Of a stretch of DNA of 21,116 nucleotides, positions 13,247 through 20,432 are shown piece after piece (position 1 is the stretch's first letter; each line of letters begins with the position of its first letter). The position numbers and the translations under genes were made by a program. The notes under the pieces were generated by a model. It was not told the DNA's origin, made no database searches, and saw only the letters and a program-made list of their open reading frames with translations. This DNA comes from an uncultured Agitococcus sp. (GTDB lineage Bacteria > Pseudomonadota > Gammaproteobacteria > Pseudomonadales > Moraxellaceae): positions 1 to 21,116 of the forward strand of contig NZ_CALETI010000317.1 in NCBI RefSeq assembly GCF_937920075.1. The letters are read 5' to 3'.

Positions 13247-14389
13247 TTAGCGACCAACTAAAGAGCGTGCAATTACCTCTTTCATAATTTCGTTTGTACC
13301 GCCATAAATCCGTTGAATACGCGCATCAACGTAGGCTCGTGCAGCAGGATATTCCATCATATAGCCATAACCACCAAATAATTGTAAACAAGCATCGGCA
13401 ACACGACATTGCATATCGGTGGTGGATAATTTTGCGACAGCAGCCGTGGAAGCATCAAGTTTTCCAACCATATATTGATCAATACATTGATTAATAAAAG
13501 CACGATTAACGGCAATATCGGTATGGCAAGTCGCTAAGGTAAAACGAGTGTTTTGAAGCTTACTGATTGGATTACCAAAGGCTTTACGCTCTTGAGTATA
13601 AGTAATGGTTGCTTCTAATAAACCTTCAGAAGCAGCAACCGCACACACCGCTAAATTTAAACGCTCGCGTGGCAACTCGTTCATTAAATAGGCAAAACCT
13701 TTACCTTCTTCACCCAATAAGCTGTCTAAGGGTAATTTGACATTATCAAAAAATAACTCAGACGTATCTTGAGAGTGTAAGCCCATTTTTTCTAGGTTAC
13801 GACCACGCGCACAACCTGCCAAATTCATATCCACTAAAAATAAGCTAACGCCTTTTGCACCACCATTAGGGTCAGTTTTAGCCGCTAAAATGACTAAGTC
13901 GGCATGTTGGCCATTGGTAATAAAGGTTTTAGAACCGTTTAATACATAATGATCGCCATTGCGAATAGCCGTGGTACGAATTGCTTGTAAGTCAGAACCT
14001 GCACCTGGTTCGGTCATGCCAATCGCACCAATCACTTCACCACTGATCATTTTGGGTAACCATTGTTGGCGTTGTGCTTCATTGCCAATATGTTGCACAT
14101 ATGGTGCAGCAATGTCGGAGTGAACGGATAAACCAGTGGCTAAAGAGGCAAAGTTTGCACGAGAGGCTTCTTCTAAAACCACCATAGAATATAAATAAGA
14201 GACACCAACACCACCGTATTCTTCGGGTTGGTCAACACATAACAAGCCATTAGCTCCCATGTTGAACCACACGTCACGTGGAATAATGCCGTCTTTTTCC
14301 CATTGTTCATAATTAGGTTTAATTTCTTTGTCTAAGAAACGTTTGACCATGTCACGGAATTGTTCAAGTTCAGTATTAAGTTCAGTCAT
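13247..14389 (-). CDS. Acyl-CoA dehydrogenase, long-chain (LCAD)-like
   Basis: FAD-dependent enzyme for the first step of beta-oxidation: acyl-CoA to trans-2-enoyl-CoA, electrons passing to ETF. At 380 residues it has the usual length. Motifs: GAIGMTEPGAGSDLQ (about 121-135, FAD/substrate loop), NGSKTFITNGQHAD, FLVDMNLAG, then ELPRERLNLA, QERKAFGNPISKLQ, LFGGYGYMMEYP and IYGGTNEIMKEVIAR. The C-terminal IYGGTNE has Gly where short- and medium-chain enzymes have the catalytic Glu. As in mammalian LCAD and isovaleryl-CoA dehydrogenase, the base is expected to be the Glu of LPRERL (E242). AGAGG precedes the start. It lies 30 bases after the methyltransferase gene and probably shares its transcript. 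The chain-length range cannot be read from the sequence. Confidence 0.93.
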   Translation of the reverse strand: MTELNTELEQFRDMVKRFLDKEIKPNYEQWEKDGIIPRDVWFNMGANGLLCVDQPEEYGGVGVSYLYSMVVLEEASRANFASLATGLSVHSDIAAPYVQHIGNEAQRQQWLPKMISGEVIGAIGMTEPGAGSDLQAIRTTAIRNGDHYVLNGSKTFITNGQHADLVILAAKTDPNGGAKGVSLFLVDMNLAGCARGRNLEKMGLHSQDTSELFFDNVKLPLDSLLGEEGKGFAYLMNELPRERLNLAVCAVAASEGLLEATITYTQERKAFGNPISKLQNTRFTLATCHTDIAVNRAFINQCIDQYMVGKLDASTAAVAKLSTTDMQCRVADACLQLFGGYGYMMEYPAARAYVDARIQRIYGGTNEIMKEVIARSLVGR

Positions 14390-14419
14390 GGGGTTAGCCT
14401 CTGAGGTTGGGAGTAAAAG

Positions 14420-15085
14420 TTATTTCCATGCAACAAATAATGCTGCACTACCAATTTGTTGAATTTGATAACGTGAAAAATTTTGTTGTAAGGCCGTTTC
14501 TAGCCGTGTGAGATCATCATATTGATTGCCAAAAATACCTTTATGTTGATAAAGCTTCATTAAGGCTTTTGCGGGTAAATTTTGTTGTATGTCTTTGGCC
14601 AATAGGGTAGAACCAAACAACACACCATTTGGCTGTAGAAATTTGGCCAAATTAACAAAGGCTTGCTCTTTATCGGCTTCGGCAGGCAAACAGTGCCAAA
14701 CATAATTAAATGCAATGGAGTCAAATAACGGTAAGTTGGGTTGTTGACCCGCTAAAATATCGTTAATCACACCTGCAGGTTGAAAGCGTTGCAGTTTTTT
14801 CGAGACAATTTCTAGCGTATTCGGATTTAAATCCATGAGCACAAGACGTGGTTTCAATTGTGTAAATTGTACACGTTGCAAAAAGAAGCCTGTACCTACA
14901 CCCACTTCTAAATGATTGTTGCTGGTATAACGTTGATATAACGCAACTAAATGTGTGGTTGGACAACGCCACAAATAATGATTAGAAAAACCATGCACCC
15001 AGAAATCATAAACTTTGAGTATGGTCTTAGTGTAAATTGCCGCGCCTGTTTGCGTATCGTTGCTTGTTTTCACAAAGTTGCTCAA
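14420..15085 (-). CDS. Class I SAM-dependent methyltransferase
   Basis: Transfers a methyl group from S-adenosylmethionine; the acceptor is unknown. The 221-residue protein has motif I LEVGVGTGFF (59-68), an acidic end of strand 2 in LVLMDLNPNTL (D85), and a motif IV-like FDSIAFNYVWHCLP. The N-terminal YDFWVHGFSNHYLWRCP and the KLYQHKGIFGNQYDDL segment resemble small methyltransferases of unknown substrate annotated near lipid-metabolism genes. It is the first gene of a likely two-gene minus-strand unit with the LCAD-like dehydrogenase and is divergent from the FadE-type gene. There is no sign of truncation. Confidence 0.88.
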   Translation of the reverse strand: MSNFVKTSNDTQTGAAIYTKTILKVYDFWVHGFSNHYLWRCPTTHLVALYQRYTSNNHLEVGVGTGFFLQRVQFTQLKPRLVLMDLNPNTLEIVSKKLQRFQPAGVINDILAGQQPNLPLFDSIAFNYVWHCLPAEADKEQAFVNLAKFLQPNGVLFGSTLLAKDIQQNLPAKALMKLYQHKGIFGNQYDDLTRLETALQQNFSRYQIQQIGSAALFVAWK

Positions 15086-15344
15086 TTATCTTAAAAATAT
15101 TTTCTGTACAATTGTATTGTAAATAATTTAATTAGTATATTTGCTTTTTTGACAAAAGTATTTAGGGGCTGAGCCTTTTGTTACAAAGACAAAGATAGGA
15201 CAAAAGCTGCCAAAAATTTACCGAAATGCCCAAAAAAATGGCCAGACCTGTCAATGGTTTGTGGTTAAAAATGATTAGAATAAAAACACTAAATATGATG
15301 ATGTGCTATGCACTCTCCATAACCACCGTTTGAGGTCATAATTT
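15086..15344. other. Divergent intergenic region between methyltransferase and FadE-type genes
   Basis: It must contain promoters in both directions. TTGACA at about 15149-15154 is a good -35 match but has no clear -10 partner. GAGGT lies eight bases before the FadE-type ATG. No operator palindrome stood out. Confidence 0.4.
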
Positions 15345-17162
15345 ATGCCAGCTTATAAAGCTCCTTTGCGCGATATGCGCTTTTTGATGAATGAAGTGTT
15401 TGATTTTCCTGCACATTATACAACGTTAAGTAATGGTGCAGATGCAACTCCCGATATGGTTGATGCGATTGTTGGTGAGTGCGCACGTTTGTGTGAAGAA
15501 GTTTTAGCACCAATCAATTTATCAGGTGATTTAGAAGGCTGTCATTTTGACAATTCCGAAGTAACCACACCAAAAGGCTTTAAAGAAGCCTACGATCAAT
15601 ATGTTGCGGGTGGTTGGCAAGGTTTATCGCATCCTGCTGAATACGGTGGTCAAGGTTTGCCAATGTCTTTGGGTTTGATTAAATCAGAGATGATGGGGAC
15701 AGCAAACTGGTCATTCACTATGTATCCTGGTTTGAGCTTGGGCTGTATGAATACCATTATGCAATATGGGGATGAAGCGCAAAAGAACTTGTATATGCCA
15801 CCATTGGTTGAAGGTCGTTGGTCTGGCACTATGTGTTTAACCGAGCCACAATGTGGTACAGACTTAGGCCAAGTCAAAACTAAAGCAGAACCACAAGCCG
15901 ACGGTACTTATAAATTAACAGGTACTAAAATCTTTATTTCTGCGGGTGAACATGATTTAACTGAAAATATCGTTCATATCGTTTTAGCACGTTTACCCAA
16001 TGCACCAAAAGGTACTAAAGGTATTTCTTTGTTTATCGTGCCAAAGTTTATTCCAGATGCTCAAGGCAATGTTGGTGAACGTAATGCCGTTAGTTGCGGT
16101 TCTATTGAACACAAAATGGGGATTCGTGCTTCTGCAACCTGTGTGATGAACTTTGATAATGCAACAGGTTATTTAATCGGTTTACCAAACAAAGGTTTGG
16201 AAGCGATGTTTACCTTCATGAACACTGCACGTATTGGTACAGCGGTTCAAGGTGTTGCCCATGCAGAATTATCTTACCAAGGCGCATTAGCTTACTCTAA
16301 AGAGCGTCGTTCAATGCGTGCTTTGTCTGGTAAAAAAGAACCAGATCAAATTGCTGATGCCTTAATTTATCATGCTGATGTACGCCGTATGTTGTTAACC
16401 CAAAAAGCGATTGCTGAGGGTGGCCGTGCGATGATTTATTTTGCTAGCCAATATGCCGACCACATGACTAACGGCATTATCGAAAACGATAAAGCAAAAT
16501 ATGAACATTGGGATGACAAATTAGGTTTCTTCACCCCAATTCTCAAAGGTTTCTTAACGGAATTAGGTTTAGAAAGCGCCAACATTGGTATGCAAGTGTT
16601 TGGTGGTCATGGTTATATTAAAGAACATGGCATGGAACAAATTGCACGTGATGCGCGTATTGCGACATTGTACGAAGGTACAACAGGTATTCAAGCATTA
16701 GACTTATTAGGTCGTAAAGTGTTGTTGCAAAGCCGTGGTAAAGCAGTACGTGACTTTACTGCCGATGTTCTTAAGTTCTGTGGTCGTCATGCACGCGACA
16801 AAAACTTACGTCGTTACGTTTGGGACTTAACCAAGTTATGCGCTCAGTGGAACTACTTAACCACACGCATCATGTTAATGGCTCGCAAAGATCGTGACAT
16901 CGTTAGTGCTGCTTGTAACGATTTCTTGATGTATTCTGGTTATGTAACAATGGCCTATTTTTGGGCGTTACAAGCTGCTGTATCTTATGAAAAATTAGAA
17001 ACAGGTGGCGCAGAACAACCTGAGTTTTATCAAGCTAAAATTCAAACGGCTGAATTTTATTTTGAGCGTTTATTGCCACGTGCTGCAGCTTATGCAGGTA
17101 GCATGTTGTCACCGTCTAAGTCCTTAATGCAATTAGATAAAGACGCTTTTATGTTTAACTAA
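15345..17162 (+). CDS. FadE-type acyl-CoA dehydrogenase with C-terminal extension
   Basis: A 605-residue acyl-CoA dehydrogenase of the large class (relatives of Pseudomonas FadE enzymes and of DmdC/AcdB). It has an N-terminal helical cap (RDMRFLMNEVFDF), the central dehydrogenase core and a C-terminal extension from about residue 470 that is absent from the short enzymes. Motifs: GTMCLTEPQCGTDLG (161-175), LTGTKIFISAGEHD, MGIRASATCVM, MNTARIGTAVQG, YSKERRSMRA, QVFGGHGYIKEHG and LYEGTTGIQALDLLGRK, with E444 as the expected catalytic base. It oxidises acyl-CoA at the membrane with ETF-type acceptors. GAGGT precedes the ATG. A strong terminator follows, so it is monocistronic. Confidence 0.93.
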   Translation: MPAYKAPLRDMRFLMNEVFDFPAHYTTLSNGADATPDMVDAIVGECARLCEEVLAPINLSGDLEGCHFDNSEVTTPKGFKEAYDQYVAGGWQGLSHPAEYGGQGLPMSLGLIKSEMMGTANWSFTMYPGLSLGCMNTIMQYGDEAQKNLYMPPLVEGRWSGTMCLTEPQCGTDLGQVKTKAEPQADGTYKLTGTKIFISAGEHDLTENIVHIVLARLPNAPKGTKGISLFIVPKFIPDAQGNVGERNAVSCGSIEHKMGIRASATCVMNFDNATGYLIGLPNKGLEAMFTFMNTARIGTAVQGVAHAELSYQGALAYSKERRSMRALSGKKEPDQIADALIYHADVRRMLLTQKAIAEGGRAMIYFASQYADHMTNGIIENDKAKYEHWDDKLGFFTPILKGFLTELGLESANIGMQVFGGHGYIKEHGMEQIARDARIATLYEGTTGIQALDLLGRKVLLQSRGKAVRDFTADVLKFCGRHARDKNLRRYVWDLTKLCAQWNYLTTRIMLMARKDRDIVSAACNDFLMYSGYVTMAYFWALQAAVSYEKLETGGAEQPEFYQAKIQTAEFYFERLLPRAAAYAGSMLSPSKSLMQLDKDAFMFN

Positions 17163-17181
17163 TCTTTAAGCGAAGAAAAAG

Positions 17182-17206
17182 GGGGAGTGTAATACTCCCC
17201 TTTTTT
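17182..17206. terminator. Intrinsic terminator of the FadE-type gene
   Basis: GGGGAGT (17182-17188) and ACTCCCC (17194-17200) pair around GTAAT, followed by six T. An A-run before the stem makes it bidirectional in form. Confidence 0.93.
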
Positions 17207-17260
17207 ATGGCATTAAATCCATTTGTAGCCATTCATTTGTTCACAAAAATCTTCTTCCTC

Positions 17261-17289
17261 TTGACATCTTTCCCTCACTCTATCATTCT
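17261..17289 (+). promoter_or_regulatory. Candidate promoter of the second C4-like locus
   Basis: A perfect TTGACA (17261-17266) is followed after 17 bases by CATTCT, a weak -10; TATTAA at 17289 is better but too distant. Position relative to the RNA matches that of the satellite locus. Confidence 0.45.
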
Positions 17290-17350
17290 ATTAACACTAC
17301 CCACATTGGTAGTCGGTATTGGCGTACTGTTGCTTATCAAGAGAAAACTC

Positions 17351-17372
17351 ACCGCATTAATGCGGTTTTTTT
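17351..17372 (+). terminator. Leader hairpin with T-run of the second C4-like locus
   Basis: ACCGCA (17351-17356) and TGCGGT (17361-17366) pair around TTAA, followed by a run of T to 17372. It corresponds to the hairpin at 3783-3802 and shares GCGG plus T-run. It may attenuate or mark a processing boundary of the RNA downstream. Confidence 0.65.
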
Positions 17373-17389
17373 GCTTGTCCGTTATGACG

Positions 17390-17456
17390 GATTAGGTAGA
17401 GGAGCTGCAAAGCTCACCAGTTTACCTTGAGACTGGTACGCCAACTTTACCTAATC
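17390..17456 (+). ncRNA. Second C4-like antisense RNA, upstream of an orphan replication gene
   Basis: A perfect nine-base outer stem GATTAGGTA (17390-17398) with TACCTAATC (17448-17456) encloses hairpin 1, GAGCT-GCAA-AGCTC (17402-17415), and hairpin 2, ACCAGT/ACTGGT (17416-17421, 17432-17437). Loop segment ACCTTGAGA (17424-17432) is complementary to TTTCAAGGT (17505-17513, one G-U pair), the ribosome-binding site of the 17522 gene. ACGCCAA (17438-17444) is complementary to TTGGCGT (17470-17476). Compared with the satellite locus at 3833, nearly every stem and both antisense pairs have changed bases on both sides while keeping the pairing. This is covariation and strong support for a functional RNA of the C4 type. 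Confidence 0.8.
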
Positions 17457-17469
17457 TGTCGCCCTCAAA

Positions 17470-17513
17470 TTGGCGTTTGGTGGTGATAGAAATAAACAAT
17501 TTTATTTCAAGGT
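17470..17513 (+). promoter_or_regulatory. Target sites of the second C4-like RNA
   Basis: TTGGCGT (17470-17476) and TTTCAAGGT (17505-17513) are complements of two segments of the upstream RNA. The second contains AAGG, nine bases before the ATG at 17522, so pairing would block translation of the replication-type gene. Confidence 0.75.
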
Positions 17514-17521
17514 GTATCATC

Positions 17522-18298
17522 ATGTTCCAAAATTTACCGTGGCTAAAATTTAGCCATGACAGCTATTTGTGCAGTGAATTTAAAGCCAAAGCAAGCGCAC
17601 AAGTTAAAGCCGCTTATCTTGATTTATTATGTTTTGCCATGAAACAACAACCTGCCTTGTCATTGCCTAATGACGACAATATTTTGGCAACGTGGGCAAG
17701 TGTCAGCATTGAACTATGGCAGCAAATCAAAGACCTCGTGTTATCGCAATTTAGTTTTAATCGGCAAGATAATCGTTATTACAGCAATATGTTGGTAGAG
17801 CTTTATCAACCAAGCAATAACGACAGTCCTATTCAACCAACAAATACCAAAAAACAGGCGATGACTAATGCCGAACGTGTGGCCAAATATCGGGCAAAAC
17901 AAAAGTTACTTGCCCAACAAGCGGTAACGGCTAGTAACGAAACCAGTAACGAAACCAGTAACGAAACCAGTAACGAAACCAGTAACGAAAATAGCCAGTC
18001 TGTAACGAGTTGTAACGTAGTAATAATAGATAAAAAAGAAAATTTAGAGAATAAACAAGAAGATATAAAAATAGTAACGCCTAAAGTAACGGTTAAAAAC
18101 GTGACTTCGTTACAAAGCAACACGGCTAAACATACGCCCTTAGCAACACCGTTATGGGATGTATTGGCCTTTAAAAAACAACAGCATGACCAAGCCGCTC
18201 AATTGCTAACAGAGCGAACCATTGGCGAACAAGCATTGGCACAAATCAAAAAAACCTTGGGCATCAGGCAACCACAAACAATGGTGATGGCGATTTAA
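17522..18298 (+). CDS. Phage replication-type protein (DUF1376-like) with SNET repeats
   Basis: The 258-residue product starts with a domain (LPWLKFSHDSYLCSEF through YYSNMLVELYQ, residues 5-97) with the pattern of DUF1376/YdaU-like phage replication proteins. A basic helix NAERVAKYRAKQKLLAQQ follows, as often seen in such proteins, then a low-complexity linker with SNET repeated (about residues 138-156) and a C-terminal helical part. The ATG at 17522 is chosen because AAGG lies nine bases upstream; an in-frame TTG 15 codons earlier would include the C4 target. The gene stands alone between fadE and engB, without integrase or other phage genes, so it is a phage remnant or a domesticated module. 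The linker DNA doubles as an iteron cluster, as in the origin inside lambda gene O. Function as initiator is inference. Confidence 0.7.
   Translation: MFQNLPWLKFSHDSYLCSEFKAKASAQVKAAYLDLLCFAMKQQPALSLPNDDNILATWASVSIELWQQIKDLVLSQFSFNRQDNRYYSNMLVELYQPSNNDSPIQPTNTKKQAMTNAERVAKYRAKQKLLAQQAVTASNETSNETSNETSNETSNENSQSVTSCNVVIIDKKENLENKQEDIKIVTPKVTVKNVTSLQSNTAKHTPLATPLWDVLAFKKQQHDQAAQLLTERTIGEQALAQIKKTLGIRQPQTMVMAI
17924..18113. repeat. GTAACG iteron cluster with AT-rich segment inside the replication-type gene
   Basis: GTAACG begins at 17924, 17934, 17946, 17958, 17970, 17982, 18002, 18012, 18074 and 18086, and its complement CGTTAC at 18108. The middle copies form a 12-base tandem repeat. Copies occur in two codon frames (GTA ACG and xGT AAC Gxx), so the hexamer is not just a by-product of one peptide repeat. 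A stretch of about 55 bases with very high AT content (18017-18072) lies between the main cluster and the last copies. Iterons plus AT-rich DNA inside a replication gene match the lambda ori layout. Confidence 0.65.
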
Positions 18299-18322
18299 TT
18301 AACAACATCCCTGTTTTGTTAA
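18299..18322. terminator. Weak hairpin between convergent genes
   Basis: TTAACAA (18299-18305) pairs with TTGTTAA (18316-18322) around ten bases, exactly filling the gap between the convergent replication-type and engB genes. It is a possible bidirectional terminator, but AT-only pairs make it weak. Confidence 0.4.
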
Positions 18323-18979
18323 TCATGGTTGACTGTCGGTTGTGATAGCTGCTTCATTTTCAACTTGTGGTGGATAATGTAACCATTGAGCCAACACATC
18401 AGCCGCATCTTCTAAACCTGTTTTTTGTAAGGCTGAAAATAATTGTACAGTCGCCACAATATTCTTGTCTTTTAATTGTTTTTTCATGGCTTGTAGTGCA
18501 GCAAGGGCAGGGCTACGGTTTAATTTATCTGATTTAGTTAATAAAATATGCACATTCAGTTGGCGACGTTGCGCCCAGTTTAATAACATTTCATCGTATT
18601 TTTGCAGTGGGTGGCGTACATCCATTAACACAATTAAGCCTTGTAAACTTTCACGCTTAATCAAATAGTTTTCTAGTTCTTTTTGCCATGCTTCTTTCAT
18701 CGCCAAAGGCACAGCCGCATAACCATAACCAGGTAAGTCAACTAAACGGCGTTCTTCATCCAAACTAAAATAATTGAGTAATTGTGTTCGCCCCGGTGTT
18801 TTTGAGGCACGAGCTAATTGTCGTTGATTGGTGAGGGCATTAATTGCACTGGATTTACCTGCATTAGATCGACCCGCAAAAGCGACTTCATAGCCAATAT
18901 TGGGAGGACAAGCCGATAAACGAGGCGCACTGGTCATAAATTTGGCTTGGCGCAATAAAGTCAGCATTGGATGAGTCAT
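18323..18979 (-). CDS. engB: Ribosome biogenesis GTPase EngB (YihA/YsxC)
   Basis: Essential GTPase that helps assemble the large ribosomal subunit. The 218-residue protein has all G motifs: G1 GRSNAGKS (36-43), G2 Thr in KTPGRT (T65), G3 DLPGYG (81-86), G4 TKSD (148-151) and a G5-like SAL (182-184). Length and the start THPMLTLLRQAKFMTSAPR are normal for gammaproteobacteria. It is transcribed away from the cytochrome genes, as in Pseudomonas, where engB also neighbours cytochrome c4 and dsbA. On its 3' side lies the phage-derived C4/replication module. Confidence 0.97.
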   Translation of the reverse strand: MTHPMLTLLRQAKFMTSAPRLSACPPNIGYEVAFAGRSNAGKSSAINALTNQRQLARASKTPGRTQLLNYFSLDEERRLVDLPGYGYAAVPLAMKEAWQKELENYLIKRESLQGLIVLMDVRHPLQKYDEMLLNWAQRRQLNVHILLTKSDKLNRSPALAALQAMKKQLKDKNIVATVQLFSALQKTGLEDAADVLAQWLHYPPQVENEAAITTDSQP

Positions 18980-19192
18980 AACAAAGGTCTATCACAAGTA
19001 AAAAGTCAGCTATTATACAACGTCCAATCAAGTCCTAAAAAAGTCAAATGAGGGTTTTTTGCTTTTATCTACAAAATGAACAATAATTAATCATAAATGG
19101 CATCTAAGCCAAATTTTGTAAAAAATCGTCTTTTTGGTGTATTTTTGTACAATTTTTAATGCCAACTATAAGGCTCATATTGTCTAAGGGTA

Positions 19193-19221
19193 TTACAGTT
19201 TGTTACAGATAACGATATAAT
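19193..19221 (+). promoter_or_regulatory. Sigma-70-type promoter of the cytochrome genes
   Basis: TTACAG (19193-19198), 17 bases, then a perfect TATAAT (19216-19221). The transcript would start near 19228 with a short hairpin ACGGT-TAGA-ACCGT (19228-19241), followed directly by GGGAG, the ribosome-binding site of the first cytochrome gene. Confidence 0.75.
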
Positions 19222-19252
19222 CGCGCAACGGTTAGAACCGTGGGAGAACGTC

Positions 19253-19546
19253 ATGAAGAAGCTTGCCCAAATTGTGGCCTTCTTTAGTGTTTTGATAGTG
19301 ATGCCAACATATGCGGGCGACATAGAGACTAAGTATGCTCAGTCGTGTGCAACCTGTCATGGAGCAGGAGTTTTAGGCGCGCCTAAAAAAGGTGATAAGG
19401 CGGCTTGGGAGCCACGTTTAAAGCAAAACACAGAGATACTGTTATCCCGCGTTCGAAATGGCTACAAAAATATGCCAGCCAAAGGTTTGTGTAACGATTG
19501 TAGTGATGATGACTACATCGCCCTGATTAAATTCATGTCTCAATAA
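19253..19546 (+). CDS. Cytochrome c5-family monohaem cytochrome
   Basis: A small exported electron carrier. The 97-residue precursor has a signal peptide (KKLAQIVAFFSVLIVMPTYAG, cleavage near residue 21), haem-binding CATCH (32-36) and the methionine ligand expected at M74 in NMPAKG. C80 and C83 (LCNDC) match the cysteine pair that forms the disulfide typical of cytochrome c5. It lies upstream of cytochrome c4 and dsbA in the same direction, a conserved Pseudomonadales order, and likely passes electrons towards terminal oxidases in the periplasm. GGGAG lies six bases before the ATG. Confidence 0.93.
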   Translation: MKKLAQIVAFFSVLIVMPTYAGDIETKYAQSCATCHGAGVLGAPKKGDKAAWEPRLKQNTEILLSRVRNGYKNMPAKGLCNDCSDDDYIALIKFMSQ

Positions 19547-19551
19547 CAGGG

Positions 19552-19621
19552 CTGACGTATTGCACTGCAATTAGCGCGTTTTGTAAATTTTTCATTTACA
19601 AATAAGCGATAACCACGTCAG
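19552..19621 (+). other. Structured RNA region between the two cytochrome genes
   Basis: CTGACGT (19552-19558) and ACGTCAG (19615-19621) form an outer stem enclosing ATTGCA-C-TGCAAT (19559-19571) and TTTGTAAA/TTTACAAA (19580-19587, 19595-19602). The result is a three-way junction filling nearly the whole gap. No T-run follows the closing stem. It may tune the amounts of the two cytochromes by mRNA processing or partial termination. Confidence 0.55.
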
Positions 19622-19647
19622 TCCTCAATAAGCTATTGGAAGCTATT

Positions 19648-20298
19648 ATGAAGAAGTCTTTTGTTGCTTTAGTTGCTCTTTTGTCTGTTGGTAGTGCTTT
19701 TGCAGGTAGTATGCCCAAAGGTGATGCAACTGCAGGCCAAGCCTTGGCTGCTCAATGTGCAGCTTGTCATGGTGCTGATGGTAATAGTGCTGCGCCTACA
19801 TTTCCCAAATTAGCAGGTCAAAATGCTAAATACATCTATAAGCAATTACAAGATTTTAAAGCAGGTCGTCGTAACAATGCCTTAATGATGCCAATGGCCG
19901 CTGACAAAACTGACCAGCAAATGGCCGATTTAGCAGCTTATTTTTCTCAGCAAAAATCGGGTGTTAATTTAGCCGACCCAGCCTTAGTGGCTAAAGGTGA
20001 GCGTTTGTACCGTGGTGGTAATCCTGCAACAGGTCTTGCTCCTTGTGCGGGTTGTCATGGTCCAGCAGGTAAAGGTAATGCTTTAGCAGCCTTCCCCAAA
20101 TTAGGTGGTCAACATGCTGATTATGTCAAAGCACAATTAATAGCTTTCCGTGCAGCAGGTCGTGACGATAACACTGATCAAAAACGTGTTAATGATGCAG
20201 CTAAAGCTGGTGAGCAAGGCATTATGCAAATGGTTGCAGCTAAGCTGTCTGATAAAGAAATTGATGCATTAGCAAACTATATTTCTGGTTTGCACTAA
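19648..20298 (+). CDS. Dihaem cytochrome c4
   Basis: A periplasmic, often membrane-associated dihaem cytochrome that feeds electrons to cbb3-type or other oxidases. The ATG at 19648 is chosen because GGAAG lies five bases upstream and a normal signal peptide follows (KKSFVALVALLSVGSAFA); an in-frame TTG four codons earlier is unlikely. The mature protein is a tandem duplication of two cytochrome c domains: haem 1 CAACH (37-41) with Met ligand in MMPMA (80-84), and haem 2 CAGCH (133-137) with Met ligand in GIMQM (191-195). The repeated FPKL(A/G)GQ..(K/D)Y segments show the duplication. At 216 residues the length is normal. Confidence 0.95.
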   Translation: MKKSFVALVALLSVGSAFAGSMPKGDATAGQALAAQCAACHGADGNSAAPTFPKLAGQNAKYIYKQLQDFKAGRRNNALMMPMAADKTDQQMADLAAYFSQQKSGVNLADPALVAKGERLYRGGNPATGLAPCAGCHGPAGKGNALAAFPKLGGQHADYVKAQLIAFRAAGRDDNTDQKRVNDAAKAGEQGIMQMVAAKLSDKEIDALANYISGLH

Positions 20299-20316
20299 TC
20301 TATACATAGTAAAAAG

Positions 20317-20343
20317 TGCCTCGCAAATGCGGGGCATTTTTTT
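20317..20343 (+). terminator. Intrinsic terminator after cytochrome c4
   Basis: TGCCTCGC (20317-20324) pairs with GCGGGGCA (20329-20336, one T-G pair) around AAAT, followed by seven T. Confidence 0.92.
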
Positions 20344-20371
20344 AATTCAACAAAAATACACAGTTTCACTG

Positions 20372-20402
20372 CTAGTCATAACAAAATTTTGTTTTATGCT
20401 AG
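20372..20402. promoter_or_regulatory. Palindrome upstream of dsbA
   Basis: ACAAAATTTTGT (20381-20392) is a perfect palindrome, flanked by CATA/TATG and CTAG/CTAG arms at nearly symmetric distances (20372-20402). It lies 31 bases before the dsbA start, overlapping the expected promoter, so it is a candidate operator. Confidence 0.45.
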
Positions 20403-20432
20403 TAGAGTTAAATAATAAATTTTGAGGACATC

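Noticed and set aside
17207..17395. 62-codon frame with a hydrophobic N-terminus ending near the second C4-like RNA
   Set aside because: It begins inside the fadE terminator region and ends through the leader hairpin; the hydrophobic part is promoter DNA read as codons.
17931..17990. SNET tandem repeat as a simple phase-variation tract
   Set aside because: A 12-base unit keeps the frame whatever the copy number, so changes would not switch the gene off; the iteron reading explains the scattered extra copies better.
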